Shown: piece after piece, positions 1-6,454 of the stretch
How the letters are laid out: each line of letters opens with the position of its first letter
Numbering within the stretch: the first letter of the stretch is position 1
Source: Acidocella sp.
GTDB taxonomy: Bacteria > Pseudomonadota > Alphaproteobacteria > Acetobacterales > Acetobacteraceae
DNA: 9,836 nt
Reading direction: 5' to 3'
Assembly (NCBI GenBank): GCA_028687415.1
Contig: JAQUAC010000069.1
Span: 1 to 9,836 of the forward strand
Made by a program: the position numbers and the translations under genes
The notes under the pieces: generated by a model
Databases searched by the model: none
The model's input: the letters and a program-made list of their open reading frames with translations, nothing else
Told to the model about the DNA's origin: nothing

Positions 1-236
1 ACACGCGGGGCGGGCTAGCCTTCCGCGCGGCCACCACCGGCACAGGCCAGTCCGCCGCCGCGCTAGCCGCCGCTGATGGTCTCAAGAACGCCCTGGCCAA
101 GAAACCTGGCGCGCCCGTGGCTGAGCCGGGCCGGGTCAATGTCATCTCCTGCCCTGGCAACGTGCCGGGCGGTGAGGCTTCCTGCACTGCATCCGCCGAC
201 CCGCGCGGCCAGGGGCTGGCGATTGGCGGCCGCTAA
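1..236 (+). CDS. C-terminal end of an unidentified protein (5' end outside window)
   Basis: An open frame enters from the left edge (first full codon at 3) and runs about 77 codons to a TAA at 234-236 with no internal stop and no in-frame ATG, so the start lies outside the window. Third codon positions are mostly G or C, as in the neighbouring real genes. The fragment is Ala/Gly-rich. It has a likely helical stretch (SAAALAAADGLKNALAKK, codons from position 51) and then a Pro/Gly-rich tail with two cysteines (VISCPGNVPGGEASC), ending in GLAIGGR. No family is recognised. It ends 27 bp before the aminotransferase GTG on the same strand, so the two could be co-transcribed. A chance open frame in GC-rich DNA cannot be excluded. 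Confidence 0.5.
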   Translation, partial: TRGGLAFRAATTGTGQSAAALAAADGLKNALAKKPGAPVAEPGRVNVISCPGNVPGGEASCTASADPRGQGLAIGGR

Positions 237-263
237 CCGCCGCGCCATGGCGGGAGCGCGTCC

Positions 264-1415
264 GTGAAGATTGGTGCCGGGAGCCGGGTGCCGCCCTTCC
301 GGGTGATGGAGGTGATCTCCCGTGCCAATGCCCGCGCGGCGGCGGCGCTGCCGGATAGCCCGAAGATTCTGCGCATGGAGGTCGGCCAGCCGGGCACGGA
401 TCTGCCTGCTGGCGCGCGCCGCGCGGTGGAAGCCGCACTGCGTAGCGGCGAGGTGATGGGCTATACCGAGGGGTTGGGCCGCCCCAGCCTGCGGGCCAGA
501 ATTTCCCGGCATATTCAGGATTGGTACGGGGTGGAGGTGCCGCCCGCGCGCATCGCCGTTACCTTCGGAGCCTCCGGCGCGTTCCCGCTGGCCTATCTGG
601 CGGCATTTGATGTGGGGGACAGCATCGCCCTGGCCGCTCCCTATTACCCGCCTTACGTGAACGTGCTGACGGCGCTGGGTATGCGCCCGGTGATTCTACC
701 CTGCGGGCTGGAGACCGGGTTCCAGCCGACCATCGCCATGCTGGAGGCACTGCCGGAAACGCCGGAAGGGCTGATCGTCTCCAGCCCCGCCAACCCCACT
801 GGCTCCATGCTGGCGCCGGAAGAGCTGGAGACGTTGGCGCGGTATTGCCATGAAAAGGGCATCCGCCTGATCTCGGACGAGATTTATCACGGCCTGACCT
901 ACGGCAAGCCCGCGGCCTCGGCGGCGCAGTTCTCGGATAGCGCCATTATCATCAATTCTTTTTCAAAATATTTTTCCATGACCGGCTGGCGCATCGGTTG
1001 GATGGTGCTACCCGAGGAGCTGGTGCCCGCCACCGAGCGTCTGGCGGCGAATTTCTTCATCTCGCCCCCTTATATTTCGCAGGTGGCGGCGGAAGCAGCG
1101 ATGGATTGCCACGAGGAGCTGGAAGCCAACCGGGCGAATTACGAGACCGCGCGGGGGGTGATGGTCGAGGGTTTGCGCACCGCTGGTTTCACCACGTTTT
1201 CACCGCCGGACGGGGCGTTCTACATATATATCGATCTCGGCCCCGGCGCGGACAGCGCCGCCTTTTGCGACAGGCTGCTGGACGAGCACGATATCGCCGC
1301 GACACCGGGGCTGGATTTTGACGCCGCGCGCGGCGGGCGGTTCATTCGTTTGAGCTATTGCGCGCCACTGTCAGACATCAAGGAGGCGATGGAGAGGTTT
1401 AACTTAGTTAGATAA
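264..1415 (+). CDS. Class I/II PLP-dependent aminotransferase (aspartate aminotransferase family)
   Basis: This 383-residue protein is a cytosolic fold-type I aminotransferase, which moves an amino group between an amino acid and a 2-oxo acid through pyridoxal phosphate. Visible family landmarks are the ANPTG motif with the cofactor-contacting Asn177, SDEIY with Asp205 and Tyr208, the Schiff-base Lys235 in NSFSKYFSMTGWRIGW with phosphate-binding Arg243, and a C-terminal Arg362 in RFIRLSY that should bind the substrate carboxylate. Length and architecture are complete. The GTG start at 264 has GGAG at 253-256, 7 nt upstream. It keeps the N-terminal RVPPFRVMEV segment common in this family, whereas Met15 (306) would cut into it. 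The exact substrate cannot be told from sequence; aspartate, alanine and aromatic specificities all occur in the subgroup. A 10-bp hairpin begins at the base after the stop codon. The codons for the Lys235 motif are oddly AT-rich. Confidence 0.93.
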   Translation: MKIGAGSRVPPFRVMEVISRANARAAAALPDSPKILRMEVGQPGTDLPAGARRAVEAALRSGEVMGYTEGLGRPSLRARISRHIQDWYGVEVPPARIAVTFGASGAFPLAYLAAFDVGDSIALAAPYYPPYVNVLTALGMRPVILPCGLETGFQPTIAMLEALPETPEGLIVSSPANPTGSMLAPEELETLARYCHEKGIRLISDEIYHGLTYGKPAASAAQFSDSAIIINSFSKYFSMTGWRIGWMVLPEELVPATERLAANFFISPPYISQVAAEAAMDCHEELEANRANYETARGVMVEGLRTAGFTTFSPPDGAFYIYIDLGPGADSAAFCDRLLDEHDIAATPGLDFDAARGGRFIRLSYCAPLSDIKEAMERFNLVR

Positions 1416-1438
1416 GTGAGGGTATGGAATATCCTCAC
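1416..1438 (+). terminator. Hairpin abutting the aminotransferase stop codon
   Basis: The arms GTGAGGGTAT (1416-1425) and ATATCCTCAC (1429-1438) pair over 10 positions, one of them G-T, around a GGA loop. The hairpin begins at the base following the TAA stop. No T-run follows, so it is not a canonical intrinsic terminator. It may be a weak or Rho-assisted terminator or a 3'-end stabilising structure. Role inferred. Confidence 0.4.
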
Positions 1439-1516
1439 CCGGGGCTTTGCAGGCGCGGTAACATACAATATCAGGGTAAAGCCCTATTTTGGGACACAAA
1501 CCGAGGTAGATAAGAG
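1439..1516 (+). promoter_or_regulatory. etf operon leader: inverted repeat, -10-like box and RBS
   Basis: This spacer should hold the etfB promoter. It contains a perfect 7-bp inverted repeat, GGGCTTT (1442-1448) against AAAGCCC (1478-1484), around a 29-nt interval and followed by TATTTT. Inside the interval lies TACAAT (1464-1469), one base off the -10 consensus, but no good -35 box sits 16-18 bp upstream. The ribosome binding site is the GAGG at 1504-1507, 9-10 nt before the etfB ATG. A terminator with a long loop is an alternative reading of the repeat. Confidence 0.3.
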
Positions 1517-2266
1517 ATGAAATTGCTGGTCGCCGTAAAACGCGTGGTCGATTACAACGTGAAGGTCCGGGTGAAGTCGGACAAATCCGGTGTTGAGACT
1601 TCCGGCGTGAAGATGTCCATGAATCCGTTCGACGAGATTGCCGTGGAAGAGGCCGTTCGCCTCAAGGAAAAGGGTGTCGCCTCCGAGATCATCGCCGTGT
1701 CCATCGGCGTGACCCAGGCGCAGGAAACCATCCGCACCGCGCTGGCCATGGGTGCCGACCGTGGCATTCTGGTGGAGACTGATGTGGCGGTGGAACCGCT
1801 CGCCGTGGCGAAGTTGCTGAAGGCGCTGGCTGAGAAAGAGGGCGCCGGCGTGGTGCTGCTCGGCAAACAGGCCATTGATGACGACATGAATGCCACCGGC
1901 CAGATGCTGGCGGCATTGCTGGGCTGGCCCCAGGGCACCTTCGCCAGCAAGGTCGAGATCGCCGATGGCGTGGCGACCGTGACGCGCGAAGTGGATGGCG
2001 GGCTTGAGACCGTGGCGCTGAACCTGCCGGCGGTTATCACTGCCGATTTGCGTTTGAACGAGCCGCGCTATGCCTCGCTGCCCAACATCATGAAGGCGCG
2101 TAAGAAGACCATCGACATTGTGAAGCCCGCCGATCTCGGTGTGGACGTGGCTCCGCGTTTAACCACGCTCAGCGTCTCCGAGCCGCCGGTGCGCAAGGCC
2201 GGTATCAAGGTGCCGGATGTTGCCACCCTTGTTGAAAAACTGCGCAACGAAGCCAAGGTGATCTGA
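1517..2266 (+). CDS. etfB: Electron transfer flavoprotein subunit beta
   Basis: This 249-residue protein is the beta (small) subunit of electron-transfer flavoprotein. With EtfA it forms a soluble FAD- and AMP-containing heterodimer that takes electrons from acyl-CoA and related dehydrogenases and passes them to ETF:ubiquinone oxidoreductase. It begins with the typical MKLLVAVKRVVD and has the NPFDEIAVEEAVRLKE segment (residues 36-51). The EtfB signature region spans about 157-176 (REVDGG, then LPAVITAD). The dehydrogenase recognition loop RYASLPNIMKARKK is at 184-197, and its Leu188 matches the docking leucine known from mammalian ETF. Length is normal for the respiratory-type subunit. The ATG at 1517 has an AGG-containing binding site about 9 nt upstream. 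The stop lies 3 nt before the etfA ATG, so the two are co-translated. No acyl-CoA dehydrogenase partner is in the window. Confidence 0.97.
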   Translation: MKLLVAVKRVVDYNVKVRVKSDKSGVETSGVKMSMNPFDEIAVEEAVRLKEKGVASEIIAVSIGVTQAQETIRTALAMGADRGILVETDVAVEPLAVAKLLKALAEKEGAGVVLLGKQAIDDDMNATGQMLAALLGWPQGTFASKVEIADGVATVTREVDGGLETVALNLPAVITADLRLNEPRYASLPNIMKARKKTIDIVKPADLGVDVAPRLTTLSVSEPPVRKAGIKVPDVATLVEKLRNEAKVI

Positions 2267-2269
2267 ACC

Positions 2270-3199
2270 ATGACCTCTCTCGTTATTCTCGATTTCGATG
2301 CCACCGGCATCAAGCAGCCGTCGCGCTCGGCCATTGCCGCCGCTGCCAAGCTGGGTGAGGTGCATGTGCTGGTGGCGGGCTCCGGCGTCGCCGCCACCGC
2401 GGAAGCCGCAGCCAAGATCTCCGGTGTAACCAAGGTGCTGGTGGCCGATGACGCCGCCTATGCCCATGCCTTGGCCGAGCCAGCGGCCGCGCTGATTGTC
2501 TCGCTGGCTGGTCATTACAGCCACATCTTCCAGGCCGCTACCGCGACCGGCAAGAATGTGCTGCCGCGTGTTGCCGCATTGCTGGACGTGCAGCCGATCT
2601 CCGACATCTCCGGTGTGGTGGATGCCGATACCTTCGTCCGCCCGATCTATGCCGGTAATGCGCTGGCCACGGTGAAGTCTTCCGACGCGAAAAAGATCAT
2701 CACCGTGCGGGCTTCCAGCTTCGATCCGGTGGCCGCCGAGGGTGGTTCCGCCGCCATCGAGAACGTCAGCGCCGCCGTGGTTGATGGCAAGTCGAAATTC
2801 GTGGGCTCCGAGCTTTCCAAGAGCGAGCGCCCGGAACTTACCGCCGCCAAGATTATCATCTCCGGCGGGCGCGGCATGCAGAATGGTGAGAACTTCACCA
2901 AGCTGCTGGAACCGATCGCCGACAAGCTGGGGGCAGCCGTTGGCGCCTCGCGCGCGGCGGTGGATGCGGGTTTCGTGCCGAACGATTATCAGGTCGGCCA
3001 GACCGGCAAGATCGTGGCGCCTGAGCTGTACATCGCCGTCGGCATTTCGGGTGCCATCCAGCATCTGGCCGGCATGAAGGACTCCAAGGTTATCGTGGCG
3101 ATTAACAAGGACGAGGACGCGCCGATCTTCCAGGTGGCGGATTACGGCCTCGTTGGCGATCTCTTCACCATTCTTCCGGAGCTTGAGAAGGCATTATGA
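2270..3199 (+). CDS. etfA: Electron transfer flavoprotein subunit alpha
   Basis: This 309-residue protein is the alpha (large) subunit of electron-transfer flavoprotein and carries most of the FAD site. The N-terminal half is the less conserved domain I. The FAD-binding domain starts near residue 190 with SGGRGM (198-203), GASRAAVDAG (225-234) and VGQTGK (242-247). The EtfA family signature spans residues 253-279, beginning LYIAVGISGAIQH and ending VIVAIN, and matches well. The C-terminal DYGLVGDLFTILPEL is also typical. The ATG follows etfB by 3 nt with only a distant AAGG, which suggests translational coupling. Its TGA overlaps the ATG of the next gene in an ATGA arrangement. I see nothing missing compared with bacterial homologues. 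Confidence 0.97.
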   Translation: MTSLVILDFDATGIKQPSRSAIAAAAKLGEVHVLVAGSGVAATAEAAAKISGVTKVLVADDAAYAHALAEPAAALIVSLAGHYSHIFQAATATGKNVLPRVAALLDVQPISDISGVVDADTFVRPIYAGNALATVKSSDAKKIITVRASSFDPVAAEGGSAAIENVSAAVVDGKSKFVGSELSKSERPELTAAKIIISGGRGMQNGENFTKLLEPIADKLGAAVGASRAAVDAGFVPNDYQVGQTGKIVAPELYIAVGISGAIQHLAGMKDSKVIVAINKDEDAPIFQVADYGLVGDLFTILPELEKAL

Positions 3200-4071
3200 G
3201 CATCAGCAAAATCGGCGTCATCGGCGCGGGACTCATGGGTAACGGCATTGCTCACGCGGCGGTGCTCTCCGGTTTTGACGTGACATTGGTGGACGCCTTC
3301 GAGGCGGCGCTACCCAAGGCCCTGGCGACCATGAACAAGAACATGGACCGCCAGATTTCCAAGGGCAGCCTCACCGCGGAGGGGAAAGTGGCGGCACTTG
3401 CCCGCCTCACGACTTCCACCGATTACCATGCGCTTGCGGGTGTCGACATCGTCATCGAGGCGGTGCCCGAGAAGCTTGAGATCAAGCAGAGCATCTATGA
3501 CGAGCTGAAGCCGGTGCTGGGGCCGGATGTGATCCTGGCCTCCAACACGTCCTCTATCTCCATCACCAGGCTGGCGGCCATTTCTGGCCGGCCGGAGACA
3601 TTCATCGGGCTGCATTTCTTCAACCCGGTGCCGATGATGAAGCTGGTCGAGATCACGCGCGGCCTTGCCACCAGCGAGGACACCTATCAGGCGGTCTTCG
3701 CTCTGGCGGAAAAGCTCGGCAAGACGCCTGTCGCCGTGCAGGATGCGCCTGGCTTCATCGTTAACCGCATTCTTTGCCCGATGCTGAATGAGGCCATCTT
3801 CGCCCTGCATGAGGGCGTGGGCAGTGTCGCTTCCATCGATGCGGGTATGAAGCTCGGTGCCAACCACCCGATGGGACCGCTGGAGTTGTCGGACTTCATT
3901 GGGTTGGACACGCTGCTCTCGATCATGCGCGTGCTGCATGCGGAGCTGGGCGAGGACAAGTATCGCCCGTGCCCGCTGCTGGTGAAATACGTGGATGCCG
4001 GCTGGTATGGCCGCAAATCCGGCCGGGGGTTCTACGACTACAGCACCACCCCACCGAAGCCCGCGAAGTAG
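3196..4071 (+). CDS. hbd: (S)-3-hydroxybutyryl-CoA dehydrogenase
   Basis: This 291-residue enzyme oxidises (S)-3-hydroxyacyl-CoA, typically the C4 form, to acetoacetyl-CoA with NAD, or runs in reverse. The N-terminal Rossmann domain begins KIGVIGAGLMGNGIAHA, with the GxGxxG dinucleotide motif at 10-15. Catalytic residues line up with mammalian short-chain HAD by spacing: Ser119 in SNTSS, His140 in GLHFFNPVP, Glu152 in VEITRG and Asn190 in PGFIVNR. The C-terminal helical domain includes the NHPMGPLELSDFIGLD segment (223-238). It is a stand-alone dehydrogenase without a fused enoyl-CoA hydratase. The ATG overlaps the etfA stop by 4 nt and has AGAAGG 4 nt upstream. Linkage to etfBA suggests that short-chain acyl-CoA oxidation and electron transfer are co-expressed. 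The alternative labels paaH and fadB-like describe the same family. Confidence 0.95.
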   Translation: MSISKIGVIGAGLMGNGIAHAAVLSGFDVTLVDAFEAALPKALATMNKNMDRQISKGSLTAEGKVAALARLTTSTDYHALAGVDIVIEAVPEKLEIKQSIYDELKPVLGPDVILASNTSSISITRLAAISGRPETFIGLHFFNPVPMMKLVEITRGLATSEDTYQAVFALAEKLGKTPVAVQDAPGFIVNRILCPMLNEAIFALHEGVGSVASIDAGMKLGANHPMGPLELSDFIGLDTLLSIMRVLHAELGEDKYRPCPLLVKYVDAGWYGRKSGRGFYDYSTTPPKPAK

Positions 4072-4079
4072 TGGGGCAA

Positions 4080-4102
4080 GGCCAGGGGCGCTGCCCCTGG
4101 CC
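4080..4102. repeat. GC-rich palindromic hairpin downstream of hbd
   Basis: GGCCAGGGGC (4080-4089) and GCCCCTGGCC (4093-4102) are a perfect 10-bp inverted repeat around a 3-nt GCT loop, 8 nt after the hbd stop codon. There is no T-run. From memory, similar CAGGGGC...GCCCCTG elements are scattered between genes in Acetobacteraceae and relatives, so this is likely a dispersed extragenic palindrome. The copy number cannot be checked from one window. Confidence 0.5.
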
Positions 4103-4123
4103 TCCGCTCAAGGCAATCCACAC

Positions 4124-4163
4124 AGACTAAAAAAGGGTCCCCTTGGGGGACCCTTTTTAGTCT
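4124..4163. terminator. Bidirectional intrinsic terminator between convergent operons
   Basis: The left arm (4124-4142, AGACT, six A, GGGTCCCC) pairs with the right arm (4146-4163, GGGGACCC, five T, AGTCT) around a TTG loop, with one A bulged. The GC core GGGTCCCC/GGGGACCC is flanked by an A-run on the left and a T-run on the right, so transcripts from either strand end in a hairpin followed by a U-run. It lies between hbd (+) and the short-chain dehydrogenase (-), as expected for a shared terminator. Confidence 0.92.
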
Positions 4164-4208
4164 GAAGCGCAAGCTCTAAGGGCTCGGCTCCTTAGCCTTC
4201 TGTTCCCA

Positions 4209-4976
4209 CTACTTCACCGGGGCATCATGGTCGAGGAAGGCGATATCGCGCGGGCGGCGTTGCAGCACTTGTCCGCCGTCTATGACGATGGTTTGGGCGT
4301 TATAGGAGGGGGTGGCGAGGATGAAATCCACCGCTCCGGTGATCTGCTCCACCGTGCAGCCGCGCCCCAGCGGGTTGTTTTTGTGGGTGCGCTGGAACTC
4401 GGCCTCAGTCTGCGTGCCGCTGATGAGGGTGATGCCGGGCGCGATGCCGCAAACGCGGATGGTGGGGGCGAAGGCCATGGCGAGCAGGCTCGTCATGCTG
4501 TGCAGCGCCACCTTGGAGAGGGTGTAGGAGAAATGGTCCGGGTTCAGCGCGTAGACCTTGTTGTCCACCAGGCTGATGATCGTGCCTTCCGTGCCGCGCG
4601 CCTTCACCGCCGCATGCAGCGCCTGGGAGAGCAGAGCCGGGGCGAAGAGGTTCACCCGCATGTTGTCTTCCAGAGATTCCGGCGTGGCCGTGGCGGCGGT
4701 GTCGTGCTCGAAGATCGAGGCGTTGTTGATGAGCAAGGTAAGCGGGCAGATGGCCTCGCATTGCGCCACCAGCCCGGCCACGGATGCGGTATCGGCAAGG
4801 TCGGCGCAGAGGGCGGTGGCGGCCCCGCCGCCCGCGCGGATGGAGGCGACGACGGCTTCGGCCTCCTCTCGCGAGCTGTGATAGTGCACGAAGACGTGCC
4901 AGCCCGCCCGGCCAAGATGAAGGGCGATGCCCGCGCCGATGCGCCGGCCGCTTCCTGTAATGAGGACACCGTTCAT
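4209..4976 (-). CDS. Short-chain dehydrogenase/reductase, pteridine reductase (FolM/PTR1)-like
   Basis: This 255-residue single-domain Rossmann protein has the NADP-binding TGSGRRIG at 7-14, NNAS at 84-87 and a C-terminal IDGGQ at 232-236. The usual catalytic Ser of the family is replaced: the active-site segment reads SLVDNKVY, giving Asp138, Tyr151 and Lys155. The spacing, 13 residues from Asp to Tyr and 4 from Tyr to Lys, equals that of Leishmania pteridine reductase 1 (Asp181, Tyr194, Lys198). The double-Arg nucleotide motif also favours NADPH. The likely reaction is NADPH-dependent reduction of a dihydropterin or dihydrofolate, as in FolM dihydromonapterin reductase; the exact substrate is inferred. 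The start has GGGGAG about 9 nt upstream. It lies 154 bp downstream of the porin and ends at a bidirectional terminator. No other folate gene is nearby. Confidence 0.88.
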   Translation of the reverse strand: MNGVLITGSGRRIGAGIALHLGRAGWHVFVHYHSSREEAEAVVASIRAGGGAATALCADLADTASVAGLVAQCEAICPLTLLINNASIFEHDTAATATPESLEDNMRVNLFAPALLSQALHAAVKARGTEGTIISLVDNKVYALNPDHFSYTLSKVALHSMTSLLAMAFAPTIRVCGIAPGITLISGTQTEAEFQRTHKNNPLGRGCTVEQITGAVDFILATPSYNAQTIVIDGGQVLQRRPRDIAFLDHDAPVK

Positions 4977-5000
4977 GTCATTGCTCCCCGCAGCTTTGAG

Positions 5001-5024
5001 GTGCCCGGGCGTGTGCCCGGGCGC
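5001..5024. repeat. Tandem 12-nt repeat with GCCCGGGC palindromes
   Basis: GTGCCCGGGCGT (5001-5012) is followed directly by GTGCCCGGGCGC (5013-5024), two 12-nt units differing at the last base. Each contains the self-complementary octamer GCCCGGGC (5003-5010 and 5015-5022), and the two octamers can also pair with each other around a GTGT loop. It lies in the 154-bp gap between oprB and the downstream reductase, 25 bp upstream of the reductase start. It may be a T-less terminator or a leader hairpin. Function unknown. Confidence 0.5.
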
Positions 5025-5130
5025 GGGGACGTGGATAGACGAGCGGCGCGGGAATACAAGCCGCCGCGTATGGAAACTCTGCTCTGGCGGCCATTTGGGG
5101 CGTTTTCGGCTTGAACCGCCGGGCGGGGTC

Positions 5131-6399
5131 TCAGAAGGTGGTGTTGGCGCGCAACCCGGCGATGAACTCGTTGCCCAGCCTGTGCGTGGGGTTGGCCGGG
5201 TCCATGATGCCGCCGCCGGGGTTGGCGATGTATTGCAGATCCGGCTGCAATTGCAGCCAGGGCGTGATCTGGGCCTGGTAGGTGAGCTCGATCAGCGTCT
5301 CGGTATTGCGCGCGGGGGCGCCGGAAGCGCGGTCGGCATCGGCGGCGCGGCCGCTGACCTTGCCAACGCCGAAATCTATGCCCACGGAGTCGTTGGGTCT
5401 TCCGGGCAGCGGGTCGCTAAGGGTGAGGCCGCCATTGAACGAGAAGCTGATGAGGTTCTGCGCCGCCGGCCCGCCCATCAGGCGCGCGAAGCCGTTGAGG
5501 CTGCGGGTGGGGCTGAATTGCCAGAGCGTCTGGTCCACCACGGCATAGATGCTGTAATTGCCGCGATGCATGGAAGCGTCGCCGTAATACTGGTCGGGGA
5601 AGCGCCCGGTATCGTACCAGAAGCCTAGCTTGTAGGTGCCGTTCGATGCCGGGGGGGCGTATTGCAGCTCGGTGATGAACAGCGCGCCGGTGTTCAGGTT
5701 GAAGAGGGCGCCGTTGCCGTCCATCTCCTGGGTGTCGTCGTTGAAGCTGCCGCCGGAGGGGTTGTCGTCGAACACGCCGGTGAGCAGGGTTAGGTGGTGC
5801 GGGGCCGCGTATTGCAGCCGCACGCCGAGCGAGGAGAGCGGGTAGGCGGGGCCGCCGGAATACATGTCCACCGAGGGAAGCAATGGCCAGCCGGCCATGG
5901 TATTCACGAACAGCCCGGAATTGTCGCTGACCATGAACTCATTGTCGATGCTCTGCTGGCCAATCTTTACGTCCACGCCGGAATTGCCCAGAGCTTGATC
6001 GTACCACATCTCCCATAGGCGGGTGGCGTTGTCGGCCTCGTTGCCGTTGGCCTGCTGTAGATTGTCCAGATAATATTCCGAGAGGCTGCGGCCATGAATT
6101 TGCAGGGCGCTGATATGGAAGCTGCCGCCCGGCAGGCTGATGAGTTTGGAGAGATCGGCATCCAGCGTGGCGGTGGTGAGGCCTTGCAGCGTGGCGCCCT
6201 GCTTCACGCCGCCGGTGGTGTTGCCGAGCAGGGTTTCGCTGTCGGTGATGCCCAGGGTGATGCCGTGTGTCGCCAAGGCTGGGCGCAGACCGCCGATGTT
6301 GCCAAGTAGCCCGGTATTATCGCTTTGCGCCTGCGCGGTGCCCGCGCACAAAGCCAATGTGATACCCAAACCCCAATATGCCTGCGTTCTATGCCGCAT
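5131..6399 (-). CDS. oprB: OprB-family carbohydrate-selective porin
   Basis: This 422-residue outer-membrane beta-barrel protein belongs to the OprB family, which lets sugars diffuse into the periplasm. A signal peptide is evident: a basic start (MRHR), a hydrophobic core (GLGITLALCAG) and a likely cut after AQA at residue 24. The mature part is rich in alternating aromatic and hydrophobic strands, and the last residue is Phe (ANTTF), as in many outer-membrane proteins recognised by the BAM machinery. The C-terminal segment ITPWLQLQPDLQYIANPGG (378-396) is the clearest family hallmark. The start ATG has GGAGG 5 nt upstream (6405-6409, minus strand). The upstream region is AT-rich and carries a palindrome around a TATAAT. 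The substrate is not predictable; glucose-type sugars are known for the family. Confidence 0.92.
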   Translation of the reverse strand: MRHRTQAYWGLGITLALCAGTAQAQSDNTGLLGNIGGLRPALATHGITLGITDSETLLGNTTGGVKQGATLQGLTTATLDADLSKLISLPGGSFHISALQIHGRSLSEYYLDNLQQANGNEADNATRLWEMWYDQALGNSGVDVKIGQQSIDNEFMVSDNSGLFVNTMAGWPLLPSVDMYSGGPAYPLSSLGVRLQYAAPHHLTLLTGVFDDNPSGGSFNDDTQEMDGNGALFNLNTGALFITELQYAPPASNGTYKLGFWYDTGRFPDQYYGDASMHRGNYSIYAVVDQTLWQFSPTRSLNGFARLMGGPAAQNLISFSFNGGLTLSDPLPGRPNDSVGIDFGVGKVSGRAADADRASGAPARNTETLIELTYQAQITPWLQLQPDLQYIANPGGGIMDPANPTHRLGNEFIAGLRANTTF

Positions 6400-6437
6400 G
6401 AATGCCTCCGTGTTGTCCTGACCTGCTGAATTTGGAT

Positions 6438-6454
6438 ATGTTATATTATAACAT
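6438..6454 (-). promoter_or_regulatory. Perfect AT-rich palindrome over a -10-like box upstream of oprB
   Basis: ATGTTATA-T-TATAACAT is a perfect inverted repeat with 8-bp arms and a single central base, lying 39 bp upstream of the porin start. On the minus strand it contains TATAAT, the -10 consensus. No good -35 hexamer is seen 17 bp upstream. The TGGACA nearby is at the wrong spacing for TATAAT, and at 17 bp only for a weak CATATC. A dimeric repressor bound here would cover the promoter. Operator role is inferred. Confidence 0.45.

Noticed and set aside
63..512. A 149-residue minus-strand frame at the left edge
   Set aside because: Overlaps the 5' part of the aminotransferase and the upstream open frame, Arg/Ala/His-rich, no family resemblance.
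306..1415. Alternative ATG start of the aminotransferase at residue 15
   Set aside because: The GTG at 264 has a good ribosome binding site and preserves the conserved N-terminal RVPPF segment, which the later start would remove.
2159..3064. A 301-residue minus-strand frame opposite etfA
   Set aside because: Antisense shadow of etfB and etfA; no recognisable domain and no ribosome binding site context that favours it.
4209..4976. SDR read as inactive because the catalytic Ser is missing
   Set aside because: The Asp replacement with exact PTR1 spacing to Tyr and Lys indicates a known functional variant, not a loss.
4227..5114. A 295-residue + strand frame opposite the SDR gene
   Set aside because: Fully antisense to an enzyme with intact cofactor and catalytic motifs, with low-complexity Gly/Arg/Asp-rich translation.
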